From positions 22,109 through 86,108 of the forward strand of contig CABMIB010000043.1 in assembly GCA_902386135.1 (NCBI GenBank): DNA of 64,000 bases, written 5' to 3'. Source of the DNA: an uncultured archaeon. Its GTDB lineage: Archaea > Halobacteriota > Methanosarcinia > Methanosarcinales > Methanoperedenaceae. Each line of letters begins with the position of its first letter. Position 1 is the stretch's first letter. Below, in pieces: positions 27,918 to 37,757 of this stretch. Both the position numbers and the translations under genes were made by a program. A model generated the notes under the pieces. The model did not search any database. It worked only from the letters and a program-made list of their open reading frames with translations, and was not told where the DNA came from.

Positions 27918-29080
27918 ACTGCCGCAGCCGGAACATGGAATGTGACCGCAAGTGCAACAGATGGTATTGATACAGTCTCAAGAACCTGGAACTGGACTGT
28001 GAATGCCCTGCCGCCGACTACCTATATTCCTCCAAACCCGACCAATCTTCAGAACACCACGGGCAGCTTCTGGGTAAACCATACGTGGCTGGCTGGAATA
28101 GGCAATACCACTGACTCGTATAATGTAAGCGTTAACGGGACTTGGTATAATGGTACAATAAATACATTTAAGAACACAACAACTGTGCCGCACGGATGGG
28201 TGAACATAACTGTATGGGCTTACAACTCATCCGGCGCTGGTTCTCTCAGCGCAGGAAGCGTAAGCCAGAGTACCCAGGTTCCAAATAATCCACCAGCCCA
28301 GGCTCAAATAAAAGATAAGAATGTAACCGCGGGCGATTTATTAACCTTCACAGTTTCAGCTACGGATGCTGATAACGATACCATAACCTATGGAACAAAT
28401 GCCACAATAGGGACTTTGAACACTACAACAGGAGTATATTCATGGCAAACCACCAGCAGTGATGCCGGTGCATATGTATGGTATTTCAATTCAAGTGATA
28501 ACTATGGCGGAGTAGCAAGTGAAACTATAACAGTAACTGTTAATAGTGTGCCTCTATCGATTACATCTTCATCTCCTGTAGCTGATCCCTCTACCACGGT
28601 CGGTGCATCCCAGATATTTGGAATAACTCTTAATAGAAGTGCAAATGTGACCTGGTATATTAATGGATCTACAGTTCAGACAAATTCAAGCACTGTATCT
28701 GCAAATTATACCAACTCCACAGCAGGCGTTGGAGTATATAACGTCACTGCGACTGCAAGCGATGGGTTTGAATCCGTGTCCAGAATATGGAACTGGACTG
28801 TTATCTCGCAGCCTGCGTATAATGTAAGCGGCTACGTGTTCGATAACTATGGTTCAGGACTTGAAGGCGTTCTGGTGCAGAACGGCACCAGTCAGAATAC
28901 CACATCAATATCCGGCTATTATTTGATTAACGGTCTCATTAACGGCACTTATAACCTCAGCTACTCTAAAGCAGGGTTTAATACCGGCTATTTAGAGATT
29001 ACAATTAACGGTGCGGACAATACCACAGCGAATACAACAATCTATGATACCACACCACCGGCAAGCATCAGCAATCTTAC
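22890..29080 (+). repeat. Protein-level tandem repeats in the stalk of the octahaem surface protein
   Basis: Three module types alternate. (a) Ig-like, LSITSSSP-x-DP to WNWTV, six or more copies starting near 22910, 24010, 25090, 26680, 27750 and 28560. (b) Cadherin-like, NFTVxATDADNDTITYG, copies near 23780, 24860, 25890, 26440, 27520 and 28310. (c) Carboxypeptidase-regulatory-like, SGYVFDNYG, near 23250, 24340, 25370 and 28830. Conservation at nucleotide level (for example around DADNDTITYG) favours recombination between copies. Confidence 0.8.
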
Positions 29081-30812
29081 AGCAGCTTCTGCGCCCTCAT
29101 ATATCAACTGGACATGGATAGATCCACCGGAGCCAGACTTTGACCATGTAGAAGTGTACATCGATGACACATTCATGAGAAATATAGCCAAGGGAATGCA
29201 GTTCTATAATGCAAGCTACTTCATGCCCAATTCGACTCACACAATATCAACCCACACCGTGGATACCTATGGCAATGTGAATATCACGTGGGTTAATAAT
29301 ACAGCCACTACCCCCTCTGCGTATACATATGTGTTCGGTTACCTGAGCACAACAGGTACAGTCACAAACTTCAGCAACGCCCAGAGTGATAGCGACGGCG
29401 GGGCATCAGCCACCTTTTCCGAAGTTCAGGTGGGCGGGGCTAACCAGAGTGATAGAACGATAAACCCAAGTAAAACCATAACCAGCGGCACTCAGGATAG
29501 TATATACAATCCATCTTACTTGGACAATACTGATGGGTTAATTGATAAAACAGTACCTGCCATATCTGCAACTGCCGAAACCGGCTACCTCATGAGCACA
29601 CCGAACACGGGGGTGGGCGGCACAACTTATTGGAATCTCAATGGAACCTCTGGCGGCGTTGCAAACACTACAACAAGAATAACAATCAGTGGAACTAATA
29701 ATTTGAGATATATATTCAGACCTGGTATACAAAACAACAAACAATCCGGGACACCAGGAACAGTACCTGTCGGTTACGGGTGGGCTTCAAGCGCTCCCAT
29801 TAACAGAGTAACAAGCGCTGGAACCTGGAGCTTCCAGGTAAAGACAAACTACTTGAGTACATCAAATCGGACCGGAACGATACTTGCTTATGTCTATAAA
29901 TATAATGCCACTGGCGGCACCAATACGTATCTTTTCAATGTATCAGGTACTGTAAACCATCTCGTCAATAGTACAGTCACAGAGAACATAACCAGCGCTA
30001 TCCAGCCTTCATTTACGTTCAACTCTACCGAGTACCTGAAAGTAGAATACTGGCTGAACGTATCAACTGCTCTAAATAACGCAGTTATAACCTTTGAAGC
30101 CAACTCACCAACGCCATTCGTGGGATACTCTAGGAATAGCTATTCTCTTGACGCCACATACACTTTCACGGAAACGAACTCAAGCGCAACATGGCAGAGC
30201 ATAAGCGTGCAGGACAACTCATACGGGGATGCGCTCGCCAATACCAGCATATTCAATTCCACGAGCGGACAGTGGGAATCAATCCTTACCAGCGCCTTTA
30301 ATAGCGATATTACGCCTGCGCAGCATGTAAACGTTATTAAGGGAGCGAACGGCAATGCCAGCAGCTACGATGCAGGGTCGGGTCAGATAAGGCTCAGGTA
30401 CAACTGGACAGGCGCTTTATTCAATAACAGCCTTGGTGTTGATCAACTGAATGTTACCGTAGGATACCTGGCTGCACGTCCATACCGCCTTGACATTACT
30501 ACCAATACTACAGATATACCCGATGCCGGTATCCACACGCTCCAGCTAATGTACAACGTTTCAGGTGACAATTTCACTCTGCAAATCTGGAACGGATCGG
30601 CCTGGAGCAACAGGACCACTCTAAACGATACTTCGCTATCCTACCGCAATATCACTCTTATGCCTGAAGAGTTAATCCCCGAGGGATATTCTGCGGGCAA
30701 TGCGGGCAGCATAAACAGATACTATGTGCTCGTCCGCTACCTTGACCTGAATGCAAGTGCAACTTCGCAGGGCAGGCTTTACCTGGATTACCAGAGGGTT
30801 TACAGCGAATAG
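27918..30812 (+). pseudogene. 3' part of the octahaem-Ig-repeat surface protein, same frame after the TAA
   Basis: The frame continues for 964 codons. The codons after TAA (T-A-A-A-G-T-W-N-V-T-A) complete the interrupted Ig-like repeat exactly as in sister copies (N-S-T-A-G-x-x-x-Y-N-V-T-A). No signal peptide or ribosome-binding site supports a separate start; the first in-frame start, a GTG at 27942, lies inside the repeat. After more repeats there is a distinct C-terminal region (about 29,320-30,812), ending DYQRVYSE with no membrane anchor or PGF motif. Either the gene is a recent nonsense mutant, the TAA is read through, or the base is a sequence error. Confidence 0.75.
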
Positions 30813-30854
30813 ATTTTAAAACTGACATAAAAGAAAAAGTGAACAAGCAGACAT

Positions 30855-31139
30855 ATGAAAAATGAATCAGGAGATGGAATTTGCAAATGGACTGTTCCAG
30901 AGAAAACTATTTATAATGTTAGCAACCATATATTTTATAACTATGGTTCAGGACCAGGAGGTGTTCTGGTGCAGAACGATAAAAAACAGAACACCACGAT
31001 AGCATCTGGCTATTATTTGATAACCGGTCTGCCAGACGGTGTATGTAACGTTAGCTTTTCAAAGGATTCTTATAACAGTTGGGGTCAAAACTTACCGATT
31101 TTAAGCTTCAAAACAGCGCCCCGCAGTGATAAAAAATGA
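30855..31139 (+). pseudogene. Short ORF derived from a stalk repeat (CarboxypepD-reg remnant)
   Basis: The 94-residue product aligns with the junction seen in the preceding gene: WTVPEKTIYNVSNHIFYNYG matches WTVSPQPTHNISGYVFDNYG, then GGVLVQN, SGYYLITGLPDG and the YN-phase. The copy has drifted (Gly-Tyr to His-Ile, two new cysteines) and lacks a signal peptide. It overlaps the next gene by 4 nt (ATGA), so it may still couple translation to the downstream membrane protein. Best read as a degenerate duplicated fragment. Confidence 0.6.
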
Positions 31140-32020
31140 AAGATAAAATCGCAGTTTTCAGTTCTATCTTGCTGGGAATAGTAGTAGGACTATTCGCAAC
31201 AGTATCCCTGGTTATAGATGCTTTCATGATCGATAACCTGACAGGTACCCTGATAGACCTTATCATAATGGGTTTCTCTTATATGACAGCATGGATCGGT
31301 ATCCGTCATGCCCTGATGGAGAAGCTCGCCAACGATAAAATGGACAGGGAGTGGGATTACAAGATAGAGCCTATCGCAAAAATGCTTACAGATACGGTCG
31401 GGCGTATGAATGCGGTGGAAATGCAACTCATGGAAACCAGCCAGAAAGTTGATACTACGCTGGATTACATGACCCAGATGCAGGATATGGATGCCACAAA
31501 AGTATACATCCTGCCCGGCGTTTCTTTTAAGTTCATAACCAAAGTCCTTGTCCTCATAATCTTCACTTTCTCGGCACTGGTCTATGTTGTTGAATATCCG
31601 CTCAGCATAGTTCATTATTTCATTCTGGTTATCTATTTAGCATGGTGGGCATTATTCACAGCCGAATACAAGCTTTTTGATAATAAGACGGCATGGATAT
31701 GGGCACTGACACCTATCATGACGGTACCGGTCGGAGGTATTATCCTTGACTCTACCCTCGGTGTGAACAACATGGTAGGCATCCTGTTCTTTTTCATGTT
31801 CATTTACGCATATTTATATTATTCATGGGCAGCGTACATGACGGTCGGGTTCAAGCTGATAGATCTCAGTAAAATACGTGATTATATAATCAGACACTCC
31901 GACACTTACCTGGAGCAAAAAAAGGCTGAACGTAAGATTGACAGAAAATGGATCGATGCCGGGATCCTTTTATGTATAGCGCTCGCAGGAGTTATCGCAG
32001 TATGGTTACTTATTACCTGA
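31136..32020 (+). CDS. Polytopic membrane protein of unknown function
   Basis: A 294-residue protein. Two N-terminal membrane segments (about 8-28, 38-57) are followed by a roughly 75-residue cytoplasmic helix region with coiled-coil character (EPIAKMLTDTVGRMNAVEMQL). Four segments follow between about 130 and 240, then a basic stretch and a final C-terminal segment (about 275-293). I see no redox motif. It closes the plus-strand surface-protein run and is coupled to the ORF before it by an ATGA overlap. No family recognised. Confidence 0.75.
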   Translation: MKDKIAVFSSILLGIVVGLFATVSLVIDAFMIDNLTGTLIDLIIMGFSYMTAWIGIRHALMEKLANDKMDREWDYKIEPIAKMLTDTVGRMNAVEMQLMETSQKVDTTLDYMTQMQDMDATKVYILPGVSFKFITKVLVLIIFTFSALVYVVEYPLSIVHYFILVIYLAWWALFTAEYKLFDNKTAWIWALTPIMTVPVGGIILDSTLGVNNMVGILFFFMFIYAYLYYSWAAYMTVGFKLIDLSKIRDYIIRHSDTYLEQKKAERKIDRKWIDAGILLCIALAGVIAVWLLIT

Positions 32021-32052
32021 TGTACACGTTTTAAGTATGTGACCCGACCGGC

Positions 32053-32496
32053 TTATTCCTGCTTTCCCGACTTCACCTTATTTGCAATATCCTTTCCCAG
32101 ACGTTTGCACTCCTCAAGATCTTTATCGGTAGGTTGATACTGGATACGCAGTACCGGGTCAATCACGGTCATACCAAGCTGGCGTAATTTTTCCGCGATC
32201 ATCACAGGCGCCTCACCGCTCCAGCCGTAAGAGCCGAACGCTGCTCCTATCTTTGCTTTTACCTTTGCTTTTTCAAGGCTTTCGATGAATTTTTCCATGG
32301 GAGGCAGCATCTTATAATAGAAGGTCGATGAGCCAAGCACGATAGCATCTGCTGATTTCAGGTCTTCGATCCTCGCCTCGTGGAAATTCACTGTCTGGAC
32401 ATCTATGTTCCTTGACGATACACCTTCAGCTATGGAATCAGCCATAGCCTTTGTATTACCCGATGTGCTGAGATACACGATAACTACTTTTGGCAT
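32053..32496 (-). CDS. Flavodoxin family protein
   Basis: A 147-residue protein from the ATG at 32496. The longer frame upstream (to 32679) runs through an intergenic palindromic repeat and is unlikely to be translated. The FMN phosphate loop is VYLSTSGNTKAMA near the N-terminus. LGSSTFYYKMLP and FGSYGWSGEAP are the isoalloxazine-binding loops, as in the flavodoxin-like domain of A-type flavoproteins. Predicted role: low-potential electron transfer in the cytoplasm. It is convergent with the surface-protein cluster. Confidence 0.88.
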   Translation of the reverse strand: MPKVVIVYLSTSGNTKAMADSIAEGVSSRNIDVQTVNFHEARIEDLKSADAIVLGSSTFYYKMLPPMEKFIESLEKAKVKAKIGAAFGSYGWSGEAPVMIAEKLRQLGMTVIDPVLRIQYQPTDKDLEECKRLGKDIANKVKSGKQE

Positions 32497-32627
32497 ATTT
32501 TTCCCCTTATCAGATGGTCTAACCTGTACCATCTTTAATAATAATGATAAATGCAATCTCATATAAACATATCGCCTGGCGGTAATTATAGTTAAGAACC
32601 TAATATTTCTAACATAACTTATGAACA

Positions 32628-32704
32628 CTTTGCGTTCTTGGCGTTCTTTGCGTTCTTTGCGGTGTGCGATTTCATTCACCGCAGAGGGCGCAAAGGTCGC
32701 AAAG
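32628..32704. repeat. Palindromic intergenic repeat (GCAAAGAACGCAAAG family), copy A
   Basis: CTTTGCGTTCTTGGCG...TTTGCGGTG is followed by CACCGCAGAGGGCGCAAAG...GCAAAG, so the two arms form a long imperfect hairpin. Related copies lie at 43599-43676 and 44988-45133. All three are intergenic. Confidence 0.75.
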
Positions 32705-32828
32705 ATAAGTTAAATATCGTTGGTTTTTAACTATAATTCATAGTATACAAAATTCACCGCGCGTGCAGGTACAGGCGTCTCTCGAAAACTATAATTACAA
32801 CATCCGACAAAAAAGTTATCGGGATTAG

Positions 32829-33395
32829 ATGAGCATTAAGCTCTTGATAATTTTATTTCTCCTTGCAGCCATCTCAGGATGCATTGCAGGAGAAAAGAAA
32901 GATAATACAAAGGAGGTAGCTATGCAGAACATTTCAAATATCATAATATCAGTAGAGGCTTTCAAGGATGGGGGGAACATTCCTGCAGTATATACCTGCG
33001 ATGGCAGGAATATCTCACCTGCGTTAACATGGAATGGAATACCCGCTGGCACAAAGAGCATCGCGTTGATCATGGATGACCCGGATGCACCGCGCGGCAC
33101 GTTCGTACACTGGGTACTGTTCAATATCCCGCCCGATGCGCGGGGATTGCCTGAAGCAGTGCCTAAAAACCAGACGCTGAAAGACGGGAGTCGCCAGGGC
33201 AATACAAGCTACGGCGAGGCGGGGTACGGAGGCCCGTGCCCGCCGCCAGGGAAGCCGCACAGATATTATTTCAAGGTATACGCCCTTGATACGAAGCTTG
33301 ACCTGCCTGCCGGAGCCACAAAGGCAGATGTGGAAAAAGCGATGAACGGGCATATACTGGCAAAGGGCGAGCTCATGGGCAAATACGGGAGATAG
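32829..33395 (+). CDS. YbhB/YbcL (PEBP) family lipoprotein
   Basis: A 188-residue protein. A lipoprotein signal with lipobox ISGC (Cys near residue 18) precedes a phosphatidylethanolamine-binding-protein-like domain. Signature segments are DDPDAPRGTFVHW, SYGEAGYGGPCPPPG, PHRYYFKVYALD and the C-terminal GHILAKGELMGKYGR. Function in prokaryotes is poorly defined; the family includes ligand-binding and kinase-inhibitor-like proteins. The lipobox places it on the outer face of the membrane. It appears to be a single gene. Confidence 0.88.
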   Translation: MSIKLLIILFLLAAISGCIAGEKKDNTKEVAMQNISNIIISVEAFKDGGNIPAVYTCDGRNISPALTWNGIPAGTKSIALIMDDPDAPRGTFVHWVLFNIPPDARGLPEAVPKNQTLKDGSRQGNTSYGEAGYGGPCPPPGKPHRYYFKVYALDTKLDLPAGATKADVEKAMNGHILAKGELMGKYGR

Positions 33396-33545
33396 AGTAC
33401 TGCTTAAGATACTGCTTAAAGCAGTTAGAGATGCTCCTTAACCGGGTTTCCTCTAACTTGAAATAAGTGTAAAGCATTCCGAGCAATAATATCCAGGGGA
33501 TTAATTATTAAAAATATGTATTAATTCAGAAGGCAAAATTGCATT

Positions 33546-34763
33546 ATGGGCGTGGGGTTCAAACATATACAAAAACAGCATTTAGCTATTGCACTTGCTC
33601 TGTTCATCTCATTTATATTGAGGATATATCTCTCGCAGTTTGAGGGACATGCTCTCGATATACTGCACTTCAAAGACTGGAGCCGCGCAGTATACTATAA
33701 TGGGTTTCCGGATTTTTATTCCAGCGTATGGGCCGACTACCCTCCGTTCTACATCTACATTTTGTGGTTCGTGGGTGCTATCTATAAATTATTCTTTTCT
33801 TACCCTTTCGACATCCATACCGATGTTTTTACGGTTTTAATAAAAAGCCCTGCCAATGTAATGGACATTGCTGTTGCGCTGTTAATATTTTTAATTGTAA
33901 AAAAACACGCAGGTTTTAAATTAGCCTTTCCTGCTATGTTATTCTATGCGTTCAATCCCGCTATCATATACAACTCCGCGGTATGGGGTCAGGTAGATTC
34001 TGTCAATACTTTTTTTATCCTGCTTGCCCTGATGTTCATGGAATCTGAAAAGCCGGAACTGGCCGGAGCCTCGATGGCTGTCGCGATTCTAACAAAACCC
34101 CAGAGCCTGTTGCTCCTGCCTCTCATAGTTATCTTACTTGTGAAAAGCCAGAAACCTTTCAGGATTGTAAAAGCATCCATGGTATCCGTTGCCGTATTTA
34201 TGGCTCTGGCACTGCCATTTTATTTAAAAACATCCCTGTTCCAGCTTATAAAAACCTACGGTACCGCCTATAATGAGTACTCATTTACATCCCTGAACGC
34301 TTTTAATCTCTGGGCATTCCCCGGTTTCTGGAAGCCGGATAGTACGCCCTTCCTGTTATTAAGCTACAGAATATGGGGATATATCTTATTTGGCGCACTT
34401 TTTGCCTATGTGGCGTACCGGACAGCTAAAAACAGGGATAACATGTCAATATACTTTGCTTCAGCCGTCCTGTTCTTCGGGTTTTTCATGCTTTTTACAC
34501 GTATACACGAAAGATATCTCTTCCCCATGTTCGCACCGCTTGCTGTAATAATGAGCCTGGACAGGCGCTTTATCGTTGTCTTCTGGATTATGACAGCCAC
34601 ATTCCTGTTCAACCTTGGTTATGTACTGGAGTTTTCGCACATGGATATGCCTGTTCCGGACGGTGACCCGTACGTGATGCTTACTTCAGTAATAAACATG
34701 GGAATATTAATATACACTTTGTACTGTTTTTCAACATCAAAGGAAAAGATAGTTAACACATAA
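33546..34763 (+). CDS. Polytopic GT-C-type glycosyltransferase
   Basis: A 405-residue membrane protein with about 9-10 segments. The first extracytoplasmic loop holds acidic/aromatic motifs (FEGHALDILHFKDWSR, WADYPPFYIYILW) typical of GT-C mannosyltransferases that use polyprenyl-phosphate sugars. The stretch AFNPAIIYNSAVWGQVDS and later FTRIHERYLFPMF are also characteristic of this group. It probably contributes to N-glycan or surface-lipid synthesis; the sugar is not deducible. Confidence 0.8.
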   Translation: MGVGFKHIQKQHLAIALALFISFILRIYLSQFEGHALDILHFKDWSRAVYYNGFPDFYSSVWADYPPFYIYILWFVGAIYKLFFSYPFDIHTDVFTVLIKSPANVMDIAVALLIFLIVKKHAGFKLAFPAMLFYAFNPAIIYNSAVWGQVDSVNTFFILLALMFMESEKPELAGASMAVAILTKPQSLLLLPLIVILLVKSQKPFRIVKASMVSVAVFMALALPFYLKTSLFQLIKTYGTAYNEYSFTSLNAFNLWAFPGFWKPDSTPFLLLSYRIWGYILFGALFAYVAYRTAKNRDNMSIYFASAVLFFGFFMLFTRIHERYLFPMFAPLAVIMSLDRRFIVVFWIMTATFLFNLGYVLEFSHMDMPVPDGDPYVMLTSVINMGILIYTLYCFSTSKEKIVNT

Positions 34764-34844
34764 CGTATATCTCAGGCTCACAATGCTCCAGCAGAAAAAC
34801 ATGCAGGAGCGAATCTATAAAAACTATTTGTAGGTTTAAAGAAT

Positions 34845-35213
34845 ATGGTAACCATAGGCGCCACGACCCAGTTCCTGACTATAATACTCTCAACAGCAGG
34901 GATACTCCTTATAGCCAGGATACATACGATGAAATATGGCGTGGACAGCGCTACGCTGAGAGCCAGGGCATTTCTTGATGAGTCTTTCCTGAGGGATTGC
35001 TGGCGGCTGCTTCTTGTAGCATGTACTTTATTCTTATTGCACGCTATTTTTGAGCTAACCGGGCTGCTGGAAGCACCGATGGATGAGAGCAGCCTGATCG
35101 CAGTACTGTTGGATGAGGTAACGGAGCTTGGGATACTGATATGTATTTTCATCCTGGTGTACAAATGGCTCAAACTGGTAAGCCCGCGAAAGAGCTTTGA
35201 GCGAAAAGAGTAA
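34845..35213 (+). CDS. Small membrane protein of unknown function
   Basis: A 122-residue protein with three predicted membrane segments (about 8-25, 55-72, 93-116), separated by acidic loops (LDESFLRD, EAPMDESS), and a basic C-terminal tail. It ends 11 nt before the convergent tRNA-Leu gene. I do not recognise a family. Confidence 0.65.
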   Translation: MVTIGATTQFLTIILSTAGILLIARIHTMKYGVDSATLRARAFLDESFLRDCWRLLLVACTLFLLHAIFELTGLLEAPMDESSLIAVLLDEVTELGILICIFILVYKWLKLVSPRKSFERKE

Positions 35214-35224
35214 GATCTTATGAA

Positions 35225-35309
35225 TGCGGGGGATGGGATTTGAACCCACGAATTCCTGCGAAACAGGACCCTGAATCCTGCGCCTTTGACCGGACTTGGC
35301 AACCCCCGC
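35225..35309 (-). tRNA. tRNA-Leu (anticodon CAG)
   Basis: On the minus strand the 85-nt cloverleaf has a 7-bp acceptor GCGGGGG/CCCCCGC with discriminator A, a D arm (GCC/GGC), an anticodon stem CAGGA/TCCTG with loop TTCAGGG (anticodon CAG), a long class-II variable arm and a T arm GTGGG-TTCAAAT-CCCAT. The long variable arm agrees with leucine. It starts 10 nt after the argF stop on the same strand, so the two may share a transcript. CCA is not encoded. Confidence 0.95.
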
Positions 35310-35319
35310 AATGGGGTGA

Positions 35320-36228
35320 TCACGATAACAATTTCAGCAGCAGCGCTTTCTGGGCATGCAGCCTGTTCTCCGCCTGGTCGAAAACGGCTGAATTTGGTCC
35401 ATCGACCACTTCTGCCGTTATCTCCTCGCCCCTGTGGGCAGGAAGACAGTGGAGTACCATCACATCATGTTTAGCTTGTTCTAAAAGCTTACTGTTAATC
35501 TGGTAAGGCTTGAAGTCGCGCAGCCGCTGGTCGTACTCTTCCTCGTCGCCCATGGAAACCCAGACATCAGTATAGAGGATATCCGCATTTTTTGCAGCCT
35601 TCACAGGGTCGTGGATAACACTGACAGTTCCTCCGATATCTCTCGCTTTGTTGACAATTTCGCTGTTCGGCTCATAACCTTCGGGACATGCAACTGTTAT
35701 TTTCATCCCGGTCAGTGCGCATGCAAGTATAGCTGAGTTGCAGACGTTATTTCCATCGCCTATCCATGAGAAATTGAGATTTTTGAGTTTCCCTTTGTAT
35801 TCGCGTATCGTGAGCAGGTCGGCAAGGACCTGGCACGGGTGCTCCAGGTCTGAGAGGCCGTTTATAATCGGCACTGTTGAATACTTTGAAAGTCCGGTGA
35901 GCGTTTCATGCTTGTACACACGCGCCATGATGGCATGTACATAGCGCGACATGACGCGCGCGGTATCAGCCACTGATTCCCCGCGCCCGAGCTGGATATC
36001 TTTGTAATTCAGGTAAATAGCATGTCCGCCAAGCTCGGTCATCGCGACTTCGAATGAAACCCGTGTGCGCGTGGAGGATTTTTCAAAAATCATGGCAAGC
36101 GATTTGTTCTTTAACCCTGTGGACGTTTTCCCGCGCGCCCTTTTTTCCTTAAGGTCAGACGCGATGTCAAGTATATCGATGAGTTCTTCATACGATAAGT
36201 CTGCAAGGGACAATAGATGAGATGGCAA
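35320..36228 (-). CDS. argF: Ornithine carbamoyltransferase
   Basis: A 302-residue cytoplasmic enzyme. It converts carbamoyl phosphate and ornithine to citrulline in arginine synthesis. The carbamoyl-phosphate loop S-T-R-T-R is at residues 52-56, followed by HCQVLADL-type residues (HPCQVLAD). The ornithine-site motif HCLPAHRG lies near the C-terminus. The start is TTG at 36228; a GGAG lies about 12 nt upstream and no in-frame ATG is better placed. argG lies about 8 kb away, in a separate unit. Confidence 0.95.
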   Translation of the reverse strand: MPSHLLSLADLSYEELIDILDIASDLKEKRARGKTSTGLKNKSLAMIFEKSSTRTRVSFEVAMTELGGHAIYLNYKDIQLGRGESVADTARVMSRYVHAIMARVYKHETLTGLSKYSTVPIINGLSDLEHPCQVLADLLTIREYKGKLKNLNFSWIGDGNNVCNSAILACALTGMKITVACPEGYEPNSEIVNKARDIGGTVSVIHDPVKAAKNADILYTDVWVSMGDEEEYDQRLRDFKPYQINSKLLEQAKHDVMVLHCLPAHRGEEITAEVVDGPNSAVFDQAENRLHAQKALLLKLLS

Positions 36229-36557
36229 AATCAGGATGCTCCATTAATTTATCCTCCAATTGTAGATACATATTTAAATCACTTTTGATAATGCCTTAGA
36301 ACAGGCATCCCGGATATTGTTAAAATCACATTGCCTGAAAGCTCATAAGCTTCTGAACGGCTCCCTGTGATCTCTGTAACAGCTCCCATTCTTTTTCGCT
36401 ACATCCTGGAGATACTTCCCATAAAAACTTTACAGCTTACGCCTATAATAATCTGTGTAATCTCAATATGGCGAATACATATGCTTCCGATAGATAACCT
36501 TATGTGAGTCGAAAACGTAATTAGCATGAGTTTATACTCGTACAGGGGGGTAAATCT
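36229..36557. other. Intergenic region with two divergent promoters
   Basis: The argF side holds a minus-strand TATA-like GATTTAAATATG (about 36262-36278). The other side holds TTTATACTC (about 36532-36540) and an AGGGGGGT ribosome-binding site for the secreted protein at 36558. I see no gene in between. Confidence 0.45.
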
Positions 36558-36989
36558 ATGAGAGCAAAAACAAAGGGAGTTATATCCATATATGTACTGC
36601 TGATTCTCACAATACTATCAACAGCAGTAGCAGTGGTATATGCAGCAAGCACAAGTGACATCAATCAAAATCCATCCAGCGACCCGAACATGACGTACTA
36701 TTGGAACAGGAATCACGATGGTGCACTTATAGTAACGTTCAAAGACAATCAGCAATTCTTAATCCCTTATGGCGTAGCTCAACAAGAGTTAGATAAAATA
36801 CGTAACGAACGTCATAATAGCAACCTTAAATATGAAGCGCAATGCCAGCCTGTAAGTTATGATAGCAATGGTAAAGCAGTGTACTCTGGGATATGTGTAA
36901 TGAGGCTCAATGTGATCGCCCAAAAATACGAGTTGGGGCTTCAAAGATTAAGCAGGGAATACAATATACCTAGGGAATATCTCTATTGA
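36558..36989 (+). CDS. Secreted protein of unknown function
   Basis: A 143-residue protein with a good ribosome-binding site and a signal peptide (about 8-29, ending VVYAAS). The mature part has a YYWNRNHDGALIVTFKDNQQFLIPYG stretch (two segments here), one cysteine pair (Cys-Gln-Pro and Gly-Ile-Cys) that could form a disulfide, and a helical C-terminus (YELGLQRLSREYNI). It stands alone with its own promoter. No family recognised. Confidence 0.7.
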   Translation: MRAKTKGVISIYVLLILTILSTAVAVVYAASTSDINQNPSSDPNMTYYWNRNHDGALIVTFKDNQQFLIPYGVAQQELDKIRNERHNSNLKYEAQCQPVSYDSNGKAVYSGICVMRLNVIAQKYELGLQRLSREYNIPREYLY

Positions 36990-37186
36990 GATCGTAGCAG
37001 ACGGATAAGATAGGAAGCAAATAACGCATTGAGAAAAACGGTTTTTTATTTTATTGGCGATAAAGACCTGTCCTATATATTGGAAGAATTAGTTTAGTGT
37101 AAGTATAATCAGCATACTCAGCCATAACTCTTCTAACCAGCTTTGGCGGGGTCGTCATCTTACATGGGCTAAAAAAATCATATTAT

Positions 37187-37471
37187 CTAAACCTTATTTT
37201 TCGCGGTATAGTAAATCTTAGACCCGGGTATATCTTTTTTTTCAGATATGCTATCTATCTTTTTAGTTGTTTCTAAATGCTGCAGCGTAATACTGACCAG
37301 TTCCCTGTAAAGTTCCTGGAAATTTAACTCTTTTATAATGTCTTCAACAGTATATGTATTTTTATCATTTTTATCAAAAAACTCTACAATATTATAGGCT
37401 AAAGACCCTTTTTCCAACTGTTCACCTGATGGTTTGTTTCCCTCGGTAAGTTCATTTCTTAATACCACCAT
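37187..37471 (-). CDS. Small protein, possibly winged-helix DNA-binding
   Basis: A 94-residue acidic/lysine-rich protein. Its middle (NIVEFFDKNDKNTYTVEDII to LQHLETTKKI) has the helix-helix-strand rhythm of a winged-helix regulator, ending in KIYYTAKNKV as a wing-like strand. No enzyme motif is visible. It is isolated between convergent and divergent neighbours. Assignment as a regulator is tentative. Confidence 0.5.
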   Translation of the reverse strand: MVVLRNELTEGNKPSGEQLEKGSLAYNIVEFFDKNDKNTYTVEDIIKELNFQELYRELVSITLQHLETTKKIDSISEKKDIPGSKIYYTAKNKV

Positions 37472-37757
37472 ATCATACGCCTCAGATTATATAATGTTGT
37501 ACAGTTATAAAAATCTACCGATAACTGTATTTAAGTAAAGACCTTCTTTTTATATCTCTCCAGGGTAACTGATAACTCTGAAGATAAGGCTCCAGTTAGC
37601 GATATGGTTCTGCCTCCTTTTCATTTACTTTTCGATTAGCCAATGCTGGTTTTGCACTGGCATTTACCCGGTTCCCAGCACATTTAAGCTTTATGATGTT
37701 AATAAATAGTTAAATGGGCTATAATGTCTTATTATTGCCAGATAAGGGGTGTAGATC

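Noticed and set aside
32497..32679. N-terminal extension of the flavodoxin ORF
   Set aside because: It consists partly of the translated palindromic repeat and is absent from flavodoxins. The ATG at 32496 begins the family's normal N-terminus.
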